Of a stretch of 46,608 bases of DNA, positions 10,322 through 17,857 are shown one piece after another. Origin of the DNA: Candidatus Accumulibacter iunctus (GTDB lineage: Bacteria > Pseudomonadota > Gammaproteobacteria > Burkholderiales > Rhodocyclaceae). Under the pieces are notes generated by a model. That model made no database searches, was not told where the DNA came from, and was given only the letters and a program-made list of their open reading frames with translations. The first letter of the stretch is position 1. Every line of letters starts with the position of its first letter. The translations under genes and the position numbers were made by a program. The stretch spans positions 1-46,608 of the forward strand of contig DDUX01000122.1 of assembly GCA_002345025.1 (NCBI GenBank), read 5' to 3'.

Positions 10322-11646
10322 TCAAGTTTACCGGTGCGTCACTGCTGTTGACGGTCAGCCCGCTGTCGCAGGCGGCAGCCGGTCGCGGCTCCACGATTCT
10401 TGCGGTGCGCATCTGGCCGGCTGCCGACTACACGCGGGTGACGATCGAGCATTCGACGCCACTGAAGTACACCCACTTCCTGGTCAAGGATCCCGAGCGC
10501 CTGGTGGTCGATCTCGAGGGAGTCGAGTTCAACAGTGTCCTCGACGGACTGGCGGGCAAGGTTGCGGCCGACGATCCGAACATCAAGTTGCTGCGCGCCG
10601 GACGTCACAAGCCGGGTGTCGTGCGCCTGGTCATGGAACTCAAGGGCGAGGCCAATCCGCAGGTGTTCGAGTTGTCGCCGGTCGGCAGCTACGGTCACCG
10701 GCTGGTGCTCGACGTCTACCCGATCAATCCACCCGACCCGCTGCTGTCGCTGCTCGACAAGAACGAGCCGGCGCCCGCGGCGGTCGAGACCAGGACGGCG
10801 AGCAGGGCGGACAGTCGACCGGAAGCGCGACCGGAGGCCGGCGCCGAAAATCGGCGCGAGGCCCGGACCGAGCAGGCGACGGCCGAGCAGAAAGCGGCAG
10901 GCAAGCGCCAGGGTCGGCCGGTGGTCGATCGACTGGTGACCATCACCCTTGATCCCGGGCATGGTGGCGAAGACCCGGGTGCCGTCGGCAGCGGCGGCAG
11001 CTACGAGAAGAACGTCACGCTGGCAGTTGCCAGGCGGCTGAAAGCGAAGATCGAGGCGGAACCGAACATGCGCGCCGTCCTCACCCGCGATGCCGACTAC
11101 TTCGTGCCGCTGCAGGCGCGCGTGCAGAAGGCGCGTCGAATCCAGTCGGACCTCTTCGTCTCGATCCATGCCGACGCCTTCATCCGGCCGGACGCCAATG
11201 GTTCCTCGGTCTTCGTTCTCTCGGAGAGCGGTGCGTCGAGCTCGGCCGCCCGCTATCTGGCACAGAAGGAAAACGCCGCCGACCTGATCGGCGGGGTGAA
11301 CATCGACGTCAAGGATCCGGTTCTGGCACGGACGCTTCTCGACCTGTCGCAAACGGCGACGATCAACGACAGCCTCAAGCTTGGCAAGGCCGTGCTCGGC
11401 GAGATCGGCGGCATCAACCGGCTGCACAAGGCGAACGTTGAGCAGGCGGGTTTTGCCGTTCTCAAGGCGCCCGACATCCCTTCGATCCTCATCGAGACGG
11501 CCTTCATCTCCAACCCCGAGGAGGAGAAGAAGCTGAACGACGACGCCTACCAGGACAGGATGGCCGAGGCAATCCTCTCAGGAATCCGCAAGTACTTCGC
11601 CAAGAACCCGCCACTGGCCAAGTCGAGGCTGGCACGGCTCGACTAG
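10276..11646 (+). CDS. amiC: N-acetylmuramoyl-L-alanine amidase AmiC
   Basis: A 456-residue periplasmic zinc amidase that cleaves septal peptidoglycan for daughter-cell separation. A twin-arginine signal is present at the N-terminus (SRRRLIKFTGAS, ending SQAAA near residue 35), so export by Tat is likely, as for E. coli AmiC. An AMIN septum-targeting domain follows (about 40-150), then an Ala/Arg/Glu-rich linker (165-215), then the Amidase_3 domain with the zinc ligands H229 (DPGHGG), E244 (YEKN) and H298 (SIHAD) and the catalytic E407 (LIETAF). The start has GGAGG upstream, inside the end of tsaE, so the two genes are cotranscribed. NlpD/EnvC-type activators are not in the window. Confidence 0.95.
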   Translation: MSESAEERLVSRRRLIKFTGASLLLTVSPLSQAAAGRGSTILAVRIWPAADYTRVTIEHSTPLKYTHFLVKDPERLVVDLEGVEFNSVLDGLAGKVAADDPNIKLLRAGRHKPGVVRLVMELKGEANPQVFELSPVGSYGHRLVLDVYPINPPDPLLSLLDKNEPAPAAVETRTASRADSRPEARPEAGAENRREARTEQATAEQKAAGKRQGRPVVDRLVTITLDPGHGGEDPGAVGSGGSYEKNVTLAVARRLKAKIEAEPNMRAVLTRDADYFVPLQARVQKARRIQSDLFVSIHADAFIRPDANGSSVFVLSESGASSSAARYLAQKENAADLIGGVNIDVKDPVLARTLLDLSQTATINDSLKLGKAVLGEIGGINRLHKANVEQAGFAVLKAPDIPSILIETAFISNPEEEKKLNDDAYQDRMAEAILSGIRKYFAKNPPLAKSRLARLD

Positions 11647-11711
11647 CGTCGGGCATCGCACCGGGTTGGCGTGGCGGCCGCAAGCGCCGCTTCGCGCCGA
11701 CGCACAGGGGG

Positions 11712-11740
11712 TTCCAAAATGCCGGCACCGCTGCTAGAAT
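11712..11740 (+). promoter_or_regulatory. Probable promoter of tRNA-Thr
   Basis: TAGAAT (11735-11740) is a good -10 box. A weak -35 (TTCCAA, 11712-11717) lies 17 bases upstream. The tRNA starts 33 bases after the -10 box. Assigned from pattern and position. Confidence 0.45.
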
Positions 11741-11772
11741 CGCGCTCCTGCATTGGCGGTAACCAGCGCCGT

Positions 11773-11848
11773 GCCGCTGTAGCTCAGTCGGTAGAGCAGC
11801 GCATTCGTAATGCGTAGGTCCCCAGTTCGATTCCGGGCAGCGGCACCA
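11773..11848 (+). tRNA. tRNA-Thr (anticodon CGT)
   Basis: A 76-base cloverleaf with encoded CCA. The acceptor stem GCCGCTG pairs with CAGCGGC, the D arm is GCTC-AGTCGGTA-GAGC, the anticodon stem-loop is GCGCA-TTCGTAA-TGCGT (anticodon CGT, reads ACG), and the T loop is TTCGATT. One oddity: the T stem is CCCAG/CCGGG, giving an A-C mismatch at position 52-62 where CCCGG would pair fully. It reads ACG threonine codons. It is the last chromosomal gene before the defence island, and tRNA genes are usual island insertion points, but no duplicated 3' end was found at the other border. Confidence 0.95.
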
Positions 11849-11864
11849 AAGAATCAAGCACTTG

Positions 11865-11894
11865 GCCTCGGTCACAAGCCGGGGCTTTTTGTTT
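11865..11894 (+). terminator. Rho-independent terminator after tRNA-Thr
   Basis: GCCTCGG (11865-11871) pairs with CCGGGGC (11879-11885) with one T-G wobble and a 7-base loop, followed by TTTTTGTTTT. The remaining 218 bases to the end of brxL (11895-12112) hold no gene that I can support; a near-tandem CTGGGGACGA / CTGGGGAACGA lies at 11905-11925. Confidence 0.75.
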
Positions 11895-12112
11895 TCCCTG
11901 GTTTCTGGGGACGACTGGGGAACGACCAGGCTGCAAGGGGCCTCGCGCACACCATCGAAAGGCGAACGCGGCGAGCCGGCTGAAGGGGTGCAAGCGGCAT
12001 GTGCCTCGGCCGGAGCATCGCTCGCCGGCTCGCTCAGCATGCAGACCGGTCGGCCTTGATCGACCATTCGTTCGGCCTCGTCTGTACCAAACGACTCCTG
12101 GCCGGCGGAGCC

Positions 12113-14158
12113 TCAATCAGACAGCGACTTCAGCAAGGCGTCCTTGCTATCCTGGTAGAACTCGATGTCCAGTCGCGTGGCCATGTCATCGGAGAGATCG
12201 AACAGTTGCCGGCGGCAAGTGACCGGGAGCAGCAGTGCTCTGGCTCCCTTCTCGACGGCGATCTCGGCCAGGGTAACGGCATTGTGGATCGGTTCGATGC
12301 TGCCGCCGAGCGTCAATTCCCCGACCACCACCAAGCCACCACGAACGGACTTGCGCAGCAGGGCGCTGCACAAGGCGACCAGCGATGCGACGCCGGTCTT
12401 GGCACCGCTCTTCGCTGCGTCGAAAGCACGTAGCTGAACCGAGAACTCGTGCGAACGCGGGTCGCGATCCCCTACCAACTGAATCGCTCGAGCATAAAGG
12501 TTCTGTTCGGCGCAGCGGATGGATTCCTGAAAAGCGGCTGGCACCGGCTTGTTGAGCAGGCGCACGCCATTGCCCGGTCCCTCGTTGACTTCAAGGCGGA
12601 ACAGGCCCGGGTGCTCATCGTGACCGCCGGGCGAGAGTGTCCAGATCTGTCCCGCCTCCAGCGGTTCGTCGCCAATGCCTCCCTGGCTCTGTAGCTCGGG
12701 AGTCGAGACGAACTTTTCCACTCCTTCCGCGCCCAGCGTGTAGCTGAAATGCGTATTGCGGAATTCGGCGGCGCCGATCCTCTTTTGCTGCTCCTTGACG
12801 CGCCGGCGGACTTCCAGTGCCAGACGAACCGCCCATTCCAGGTCCTCGTCGCTCACGGCCTCGTCCTGCGCCGGATAGAGCAGCTTCAGGAGTCCGCTGA
12901 TCGTCTTGTTGGCCCCGTTCAAGTCACGCCCGGACAGGGCGCCGCCAAAGAAGACGCGGTTCTGCAGGCTCGCCAGTCGGCTTTGATTACGCAACTGCGT
13001 GAAGCATTCGGAAAGAAAATCGCTGACCAGCCCGAAGTGCTCAGTGAAAATGGCCGGCTTGAGCTTCGGAACGTCCCAGCCCGGCAGGTAGCAATGGATG
13101 CGGTCCATGAACGCCGTGTCGTCGCGCATCTCCGGCGGCAGCGGCTGAAACAGGTGGCCCATGCGCTGCTGATGCTCCACATCGACCTCGAAATTGCCGA
13201 CCATGACGATCGAACCGTCGGCGCGGATGCTCTCCTTGCCGCGCGAGAACTCGCCGGACTCCATGTACCCCTTCATGATGTTCACGCCGTCCTTCTGGTC
13301 GAAGGAGATGCCGGACACCTCGTCGAAGCACACCACGTCGTACTGGCACACCAGGCCTCGCTGGCCATTGGCGTTGTTGACGAACATCCGCGCCACCGTT
13401 GCCTTGCCACCGGAGACCAGGTGCGCATAAGGCGACACCTGCTGAAACAGATGCGATTTGCCAGTCCCCCGCGGCCCGATCTCGACCATGTTGTAATTGC
13501 GCTCGACGAAAGGGACCATGCGCAAGAGCACCGCATCCTTGTTGCGCTCGGTCAGTTCGCCCGGTTCGAGACCGATGGAACGTAGCAACAGAGCCTTCCA
13601 CTCCGCTGTCGTCAGTCTGGCCCGTGCTTGCGCCAGCCGCTCCAGCACGTCGCGCTGCGAGAGCTGGATGGCGCGCAAGCCGTCGACACCGAACGGCCTA
13701 CCGTTCTTCTCCTGGGCGATCGTCGCGTCATAGCCCAGGGTCACCTCGGCATAGAAGCCACCGGTCAGCATGCGCTGATGCTCGGTGACCAACTCCGCGG
13801 CGATGCGCACGTCGCGCAGCTTGAGCGAAGGCAACTCGGCGACATACGAATCGGTTCGCGCATCGAGCCGCGCCGAGATGATGTCGATGATCCGCACCTG
13901 GCCTTTTTCACGAGCCACCGACTTGACCAGTTCCTCATTGCCGGCACGCACGGTGCGCTCGGAGAGCTGACGCTGGACGATTGCCAGGCCGTCCTGGATT
14001 TCCTGCTCATCGGTCGTCGCGCAGTAGCGGCCCAGCATGAATTCGACCACGTAGGTGGGGACCGGGAACTGGCGGGCAAACTGCCGCACCAGATCCTTGC
14101 GCACGATGTAGCCGTCGAAGGCATCGGCCGCCTTGCGGTCCAGGACGTCAAGCTCCAT
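12113..14158 (-). CDS. brxL: BREX type 1 protein BrxL (Lon-like AAA+ ATPase)
   Basis: A 681-residue AAA+ protein with an N-terminal BrxL domain, a Walker A GPRGTGKS (about residues 228-235), a Walker B CFDEV (about 278-282) and a C-terminal Lon-like domain (about 560-681). BrxL forms DNA-binding rings and is needed for phage restriction, but not for host methylation, in several BREX type 1 systems. In the Lon-like domain the position of the catalytic serine (GPSAG in Lon) reads GAKTG and the dyad lysine region reads PIHNAVTL, so peptidase activity is unlikely. The start MELDVLDRKA overlaps the pglZ end by 11 bases. It is the last gene of the recQ-dprA-pglZ-brxL string. Confidence 0.93.
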   Translation of the reverse strand: MELDVLDRKAADAFDGYIVRKDLVRQFARQFPVPTYVVEFMLGRYCATTDEQEIQDGLAIVQRQLSERTVRAGNEELVKSVAREKGQVRIIDIISARLDARTDSYVAELPSLKLRDVRIAAELVTEHQRMLTGGFYAEVTLGYDATIAQEKNGRPFGVDGLRAIQLSQRDVLERLAQARARLTTAEWKALLLRSIGLEPGELTERNKDAVLLRMVPFVERNYNMVEIGPRGTGKSHLFQQVSPYAHLVSGGKATVARMFVNNANGQRGLVCQYDVVCFDEVSGISFDQKDGVNIMKGYMESGEFSRGKESIRADGSIVMVGNFEVDVEHQQRMGHLFQPLPPEMRDDTAFMDRIHCYLPGWDVPKLKPAIFTEHFGLVSDFLSECFTQLRNQSRLASLQNRVFFGGALSGRDLNGANKTISGLLKLLYPAQDEAVSDEDLEWAVRLALEVRRRVKEQQKRIGAAEFRNTHFSYTLGAEGVEKFVSTPELQSQGGIGDEPLEAGQIWTLSPGGHDEHPGLFRLEVNEGPGNGVRLLNKPVPAAFQESIRCAEQNLYARAIQLVGDRDPRSHEFSVQLRAFDAAKSGAKTGVASLVALCSALLRKSVRGGLVVVGELTLGGSIEPIHNAVTLAEIAVEKGARALLLPVTCRRQLFDLSDDMATRLDIEFYQDSKDALLKSLSD

Positions 14159-16469
14159 TCCAGGCGTCTCCAAAGTCCAGATGTTCCTCGGCAATCTTCA
14201 GGCCATCGCGCCGCAGGACGAGCGATACACGCTCGCCGATCAGGTCATCGACTTCCTCGAAAATCACGCGGCCCTTGCCTGCAGAGTCAATCGCTTCGCC
14301 TTCGCCAATCGCGCTGCCCAGACGCTCCAGTCCAAGCATCAGGCCGACCGCCGCGCTCGTGTTGACCGAGCAGATCGTCTTGCGCGTGTTCCAGGTCACG
14401 CTGAGCAGGCGCGGCTGCCCGGCAATCGGCTCCTCGCGTCGCACGCGCAGAAAAGGCACTACCGATTCCTGTGGGCTGAGGCCGCCGTGGTCGTATTCGC
14501 GGCCCTGGCTGAACGCCGTGATTCCCGGCGCCAGGGCAACCCGTACCGCAGGATCGAAGCTCCACGGCAGCACCAGCCAGTCCTGATCGGCGACCGCATC
14601 CTTGAGTACCGCACAGCGACCCCATCGCGTCTCGGTGAGGCGGGCCGGCAACTCCGCCTTGGGCAAGCCGCCGGGCAACAGCAGCCAGCCATGATCGGTG
14701 ACTACCCAGACCTCCTTCCAGGCAGCCGCCAGCAGACGGCGAATGCAGCGCGCGAGGTCGTCGAGATGGCTGCCGAGCACACGCGCCAGACGCACGCCCT
14801 TGTGGTGGCCGTCGCTGTCGATGTCGCCGGAAAACTCTGCCCAGCCCTTGCCGTAGGCGAAGGTCGGGTTTTCGTCATCGACCAGAGCGTAGACCTCGGC
14901 TTCCATCGCCTTGCGCAGCTTTTCCGCCGTGTACGCGCCTTTTGGCAGGCTCGGCTCGAAGCCGCCCGCGTTGCCGCCCGTCGCGGACTGGCCGACCGGA
15001 GATACCCAGACCTTGCCGCTGCTCGTCACCGACGGCACACTGGTGAAGGCGGTAGCAAGCGAAATGTCCAGTCGCTGGTCGGTAGCGAGGAGGGCTTCGA
15101 GTTCGCGCGCCAGGTCGAAGCGAAGTCCATCGACGAACAGCAGGACGACGCCAGGCGGCACCTCGGGCAGTTGCCAGTGCGGATAGCCGTCACGCCGGAC
15201 CATCGCCTGAAAGCCTTGCGCCAGCCTTTCGAGCCAGCGCCGGTAGAGCGCCTCCAGCACCGCGTAGATCGGCTTTTCCAGTTGTTCCTGTTGCGCGATG
15301 GCCATCGCCGCGCGCGCCGCTGCGTCGACGCGCCAGCCGCTGTCGGCGTAACTTTGCGCCATCTCGCTTGCCGAACCACCAACCAGCGGCTCGGCGAACG
15401 CCCGCGCAACATCCGCCAGGTGTTTCGTCGCCTGCGCCAGCGGCGCCCGCCCCATGCGGGCCCATAGAGTCTCGCGCCGGCTGGCGTGTCGGGCCTCCAG
15501 GGCGAGCACGGCGCTGGCGGCTGCCGCCGGAGCCAGCAGCGACGCCTGCAGCAGTTCTGCGCCCAACCGCAGCTCGTCCACATCGTTCTCGCGCGGATAG
15601 CGCTCGGCGCCCTGCAACAGATCGGGTGGCGCGATGTCGCGGAAGACCTCGTAGGCGTCGGGATAACTCTGCCAGTGCGCGCAATACTCCTCCCACAGCG
15701 CATGAGTCGCCTCACCCGGTCGACTGGCGAGAATCTTCTGCGCCACCACCAGCGTTCCCCGGTCGAGATCGACCGCGAAGCGTGTCCGCGTCGTCGCGAC
15801 GAAGCTCGCCCAGGTATCGCCCTTTTCCTCCTGGATCGCCGGCGCTGCCGTCAGCCAGCGCAGAACCGTTTCGTCCGGCGACGGGTTCATCAGATCGTCG
15901 AGGAAGCGCTGGTCGATGAGCTGTCCTTCGAGTGCCTGCAGGTTCTGAGTCAGCAGCTTGCCGCTCGCCGCCCTGAGCGCCTCCAGGGTTTCCTGGTCGG
16001 CGGCAATCTTCAGGCCCAAACCGCCGCGCCGGCTCTCGAAAAACGAGCGCAGCGTCCAGTCCTTGCCGTTCTCCTGGCGCCAGAACACCCCCCGATATTG
16101 CAGCTCGGCGATTGGCGCGAGTTGCGGGTGATCCTTCAAGCCGCGCAGATCGGCACGCAACTGCCGGTTCCCCACGCCGGGCAGATAGAGAATCGGCGTC
16201 TCGCTCGCCCCGATACTTCCCGCTTGCCGATCGGCCACCATGCGCAGCCAGACGCCGGGGCCGCTGCGACCATCGGGCATATAAGGCCCGAGCGAGTACA
16301 GTTCGGGAAGCGCCTCCTTTACCCTGGGCACGATGCCTTCCCATTCGCGCTTTTCGTCCGTCCACAGGACCACCACGGGCGCCATTTCAAGCGACGGGTT
16401 GAAGCGCCTGGCCTGCTCCCGCAAGCGAAGAACCAGCCCGTCCATGACGGTTCCTGAGGCAGTCTTCAT
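14148..16469 (-). CDS. pglZ: BREX type 1 phosphatase-domain protein PglZ
   Basis: A 773-residue protein with a C-terminal alkaline-phosphatase-like core: VVLLFVDGLRFDL holds a metal-binding-type aspartate (D447), SVPSVTSSGK (about 477-486) supplies the candidate nucleophile region, and VVTDHGWLLLPGG (about 595) gives further metal ligands. The N-terminal about 430 residues are helical. PglZ is a core BREX component needed for both methylation and defence, with PglX as a likely partner. The start codon overlaps the upstream dprA-like stop (ATGA) and its end overlaps brxL, so production of PglZ is tied to the helicase/DprA pair. Confidence 0.93.
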   Translation of the reverse strand: MKTASGTVMDGLVLRLREQARRFNPSLEMAPVVVLWTDEKREWEGIVPRVKEALPELYSLGPYMPDGRSGPGVWLRMVADRQAGSIGASETPILYLPGVGNRQLRADLRGLKDHPQLAPIAELQYRGVFWRQENGKDWTLRSFFESRRGGLGLKIAADQETLEALRAASGKLLTQNLQALEGQLIDQRFLDDLMNPSPDETVLRWLTAAPAIQEEKGDTWASFVATTRTRFAVDLDRGTLVVAQKILASRPGEATHALWEEYCAHWQSYPDAYEVFRDIAPPDLLQGAERYPRENDVDELRLGAELLQASLLAPAAAASAVLALEARHASRRETLWARMGRAPLAQATKHLADVARAFAEPLVGGSASEMAQSYADSGWRVDAAARAAMAIAQQEQLEKPIYAVLEALYRRWLERLAQGFQAMVRRDGYPHWQLPEVPPGVVLLFVDGLRFDLARELEALLATDQRLDISLATAFTSVPSVTSSGKVWVSPVGQSATGGNAGGFEPSLPKGAYTAEKLRKAMEAEVYALVDDENPTFAYGKGWAEFSGDIDSDGHHKGVRLARVLGSHLDDLARCIRRLLAAAWKEVWVVTDHGWLLLPGGLPKAELPARLTETRWGRCAVLKDAVADQDWLVLPWSFDPAVRVALAPGITAFSQGREYDHGGLSPQESVVPFLRVRREEPIAGQPRLLSVTWNTRKTICSVNTSAAVGLMLGLERLGSAIGEGEAIDSAGKGRVIFEEVDDLIGERVSLVLRRDGLKIAEEHLDFGDAWNGA

Positions 16470-17857
16470 GTCTTGGTGCCGGATCGATGGGTCGCGTCGG
16501 GGGAAGAGCAGAAGTCGATCAGATCGGCAGTCGGCAGTTCGTACAGAACGCCTTTCCTTCGGGTCTTCCTGATCGTCCCCTCTGCAACCAGAGTGCCAAG
16601 CCATAACTTGAGCTGGCCTTCCGTGATGCGCAGCGCGTCGACCAGCTCGCCGATCGTCTTGGGCGCCTTCAGTACAGACAGAATCGCTTGCTTCGCAGCG
16701 TCATACAGATCATCGGCAGGATCTCTCTCGGCCGGCAGCGACGACGCTGCAGGCGCTGCGACGGCCATCTCGACCTCCGGCGACTCGGGCATCGGTGTTG
16801 TCGACAGGAGCACCGGTGCCGGCGGGACCACGGGCGATGGTGGCGCATCCGTCGATGGGTCGTCGTCAGCCGCGAGCGTCAGTTGGGATGGCAGCGCCGA
16901 TGCCCGGGTTGTCGACGGTGCGAATGCCAACGCCTCGACCAGGCCATCCGCATCGTCGGGGTTTGGCCAAGGGAAAGCGCCTTTGTTGAGCAGAGCAGTG
17001 AGGCCCGTGCTTGCGCTCCCTGTCGATCGAACAAACACGGGCACGAACTTGAGCTTGCCGAGTTGCTCGACGGCGCCAGCCCAGGTGCCTCCCTTCTCGA
17101 CATCGGAATTGACCACCAGCGCGGCGTCGGCGAGTGCATAGATGAGCTTGTTCCTCTGCATCGCATTGCCGACATTGAATCCTGCGCCCGGGTCATAGGG
17201 CGAAACCAGGACGAGTTGGCCATCCATCAGCAGCCTGCGGTGGTCGCGGTTCATCGCTGACTTCTCGAGACCATCGGCCAGGACGCCGGAAACCATTCCG
17301 CCCGCTTCGAGAGCACCCCGCATCGCCGCCTGGTCGATGCCGCGCGCGCCGCCAGACACCAGCGTCTTGCGGGCCTTCGCGGTCAGGCGCCCGATGGACT
17401 CGGTGTACTCGACCAGCGCTTCATCCACGTCGCGCGAACCGACCACGGCAAGACCGCCACGCTCCAGAATCGTGCGCTCCCCGCAACCATACAACACGGC
17501 CGGGCGGTCTTCGCGCAAGCGATCTCTCAAGCGCTGTGGGTAATTCGAGTCGGCACGGCTCACCACCCAAATCCCCCTGGCCTGCCAGCGATCAATGGCC
17601 TGACTCAGAGCGAAACCACGACCGAGAAGCCGCTTCAAGCGCGCGGCGTCGACCACGGCCTGGCCTTGCCGAAGGATCTCGTCAGCGTCAGAAGAAAGCA
17701 GATCGGCGGGTTCCTTCGACAACTGATGCAGATGCCTGGCCAGCCGCTTGTATTCGGAGGGCGTCAAGAGTTCCCGGGTTGGCTCGCTGCGTCCGGTAAT
17801 CAGGGGCGCAGTGAGCAGCAGAATCGCCTGCGTATTGTTGGAAAGAACGTTACTCAT
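16466..17857 (-). CDS. DprA/Smf-like protein inside the BREX operon
   Basis: A 463-residue protein with an SMF (DprA) Rossmann-like domain at about residues 95-320: AVVGSRDVD (137-145), LVSGGARGID (166-175), RNKLIYALADAALVV (about 235-249) and EKGGTWAGA (254-262) all match DprA. A low-complexity Pro/Ala/Ser linker (about 320-390) leads to a C-terminal winged helix (about 400-450). Housekeeping DprA loads RecA on incoming single-stranded DNA. Here the N-terminal about 90 residues, the linker and the location point to an accessory defence role, perhaps sensing or processing phage DNA with the RecQ partner (inference). It is coupled by ATGA overlaps to recQ upstream and pglZ downstream. Confidence 0.8.
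   Translation of the reverse strand: MSNVLSNNTQAILLLTAPLITGRSEPTRELLTPSEYKRLARHLHQLSKEPADLLSSDADEILRQGQAVVDAARLKRLLGRGFALSQAIDRWQARGIWVVSRADSNYPQRLRDRLREDRPAVLYGCGERTILERGGLAVVGSRDVDEALVEYTESIGRLTAKARKTLVSGGARGIDQAAMRGALEAGGMVSGVLADGLEKSAMNRDHRRLLMDGQLVLVSPYDPGAGFNVGNAMQRNKLIYALADAALVVNSDVEKGGTWAGAVEQLGKLKFVPVFVRSTGSASTGLTALLNKGAFPWPNPDDADGLVEALAFAPSTTRASALPSQLTLAADDDPSTDAPPSPVVPPAPVLLSTTPMPESPEVEMAVAAPAASSLPAERDPADDLYDAAKQAILSVLKAPKTIGELVDALRITEGQLKLWLGTLVAEGTIRKTRRKGVLYELPTADLIDFCSSPDATHRSGTKT

Noticed and set aside
11905..11925. Tandem CTGGGGACGA/CTGGGGAACGA as an att core
   Set aside because: Too short and no second copy seen at the other island border.
11504..12067. Minus-strand frame containing the peptide CPESNWGPTHYECAALPTE
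   Set aside because: This is the antisense translation of the tRNA-Thr gene, a well-known spurious protein.
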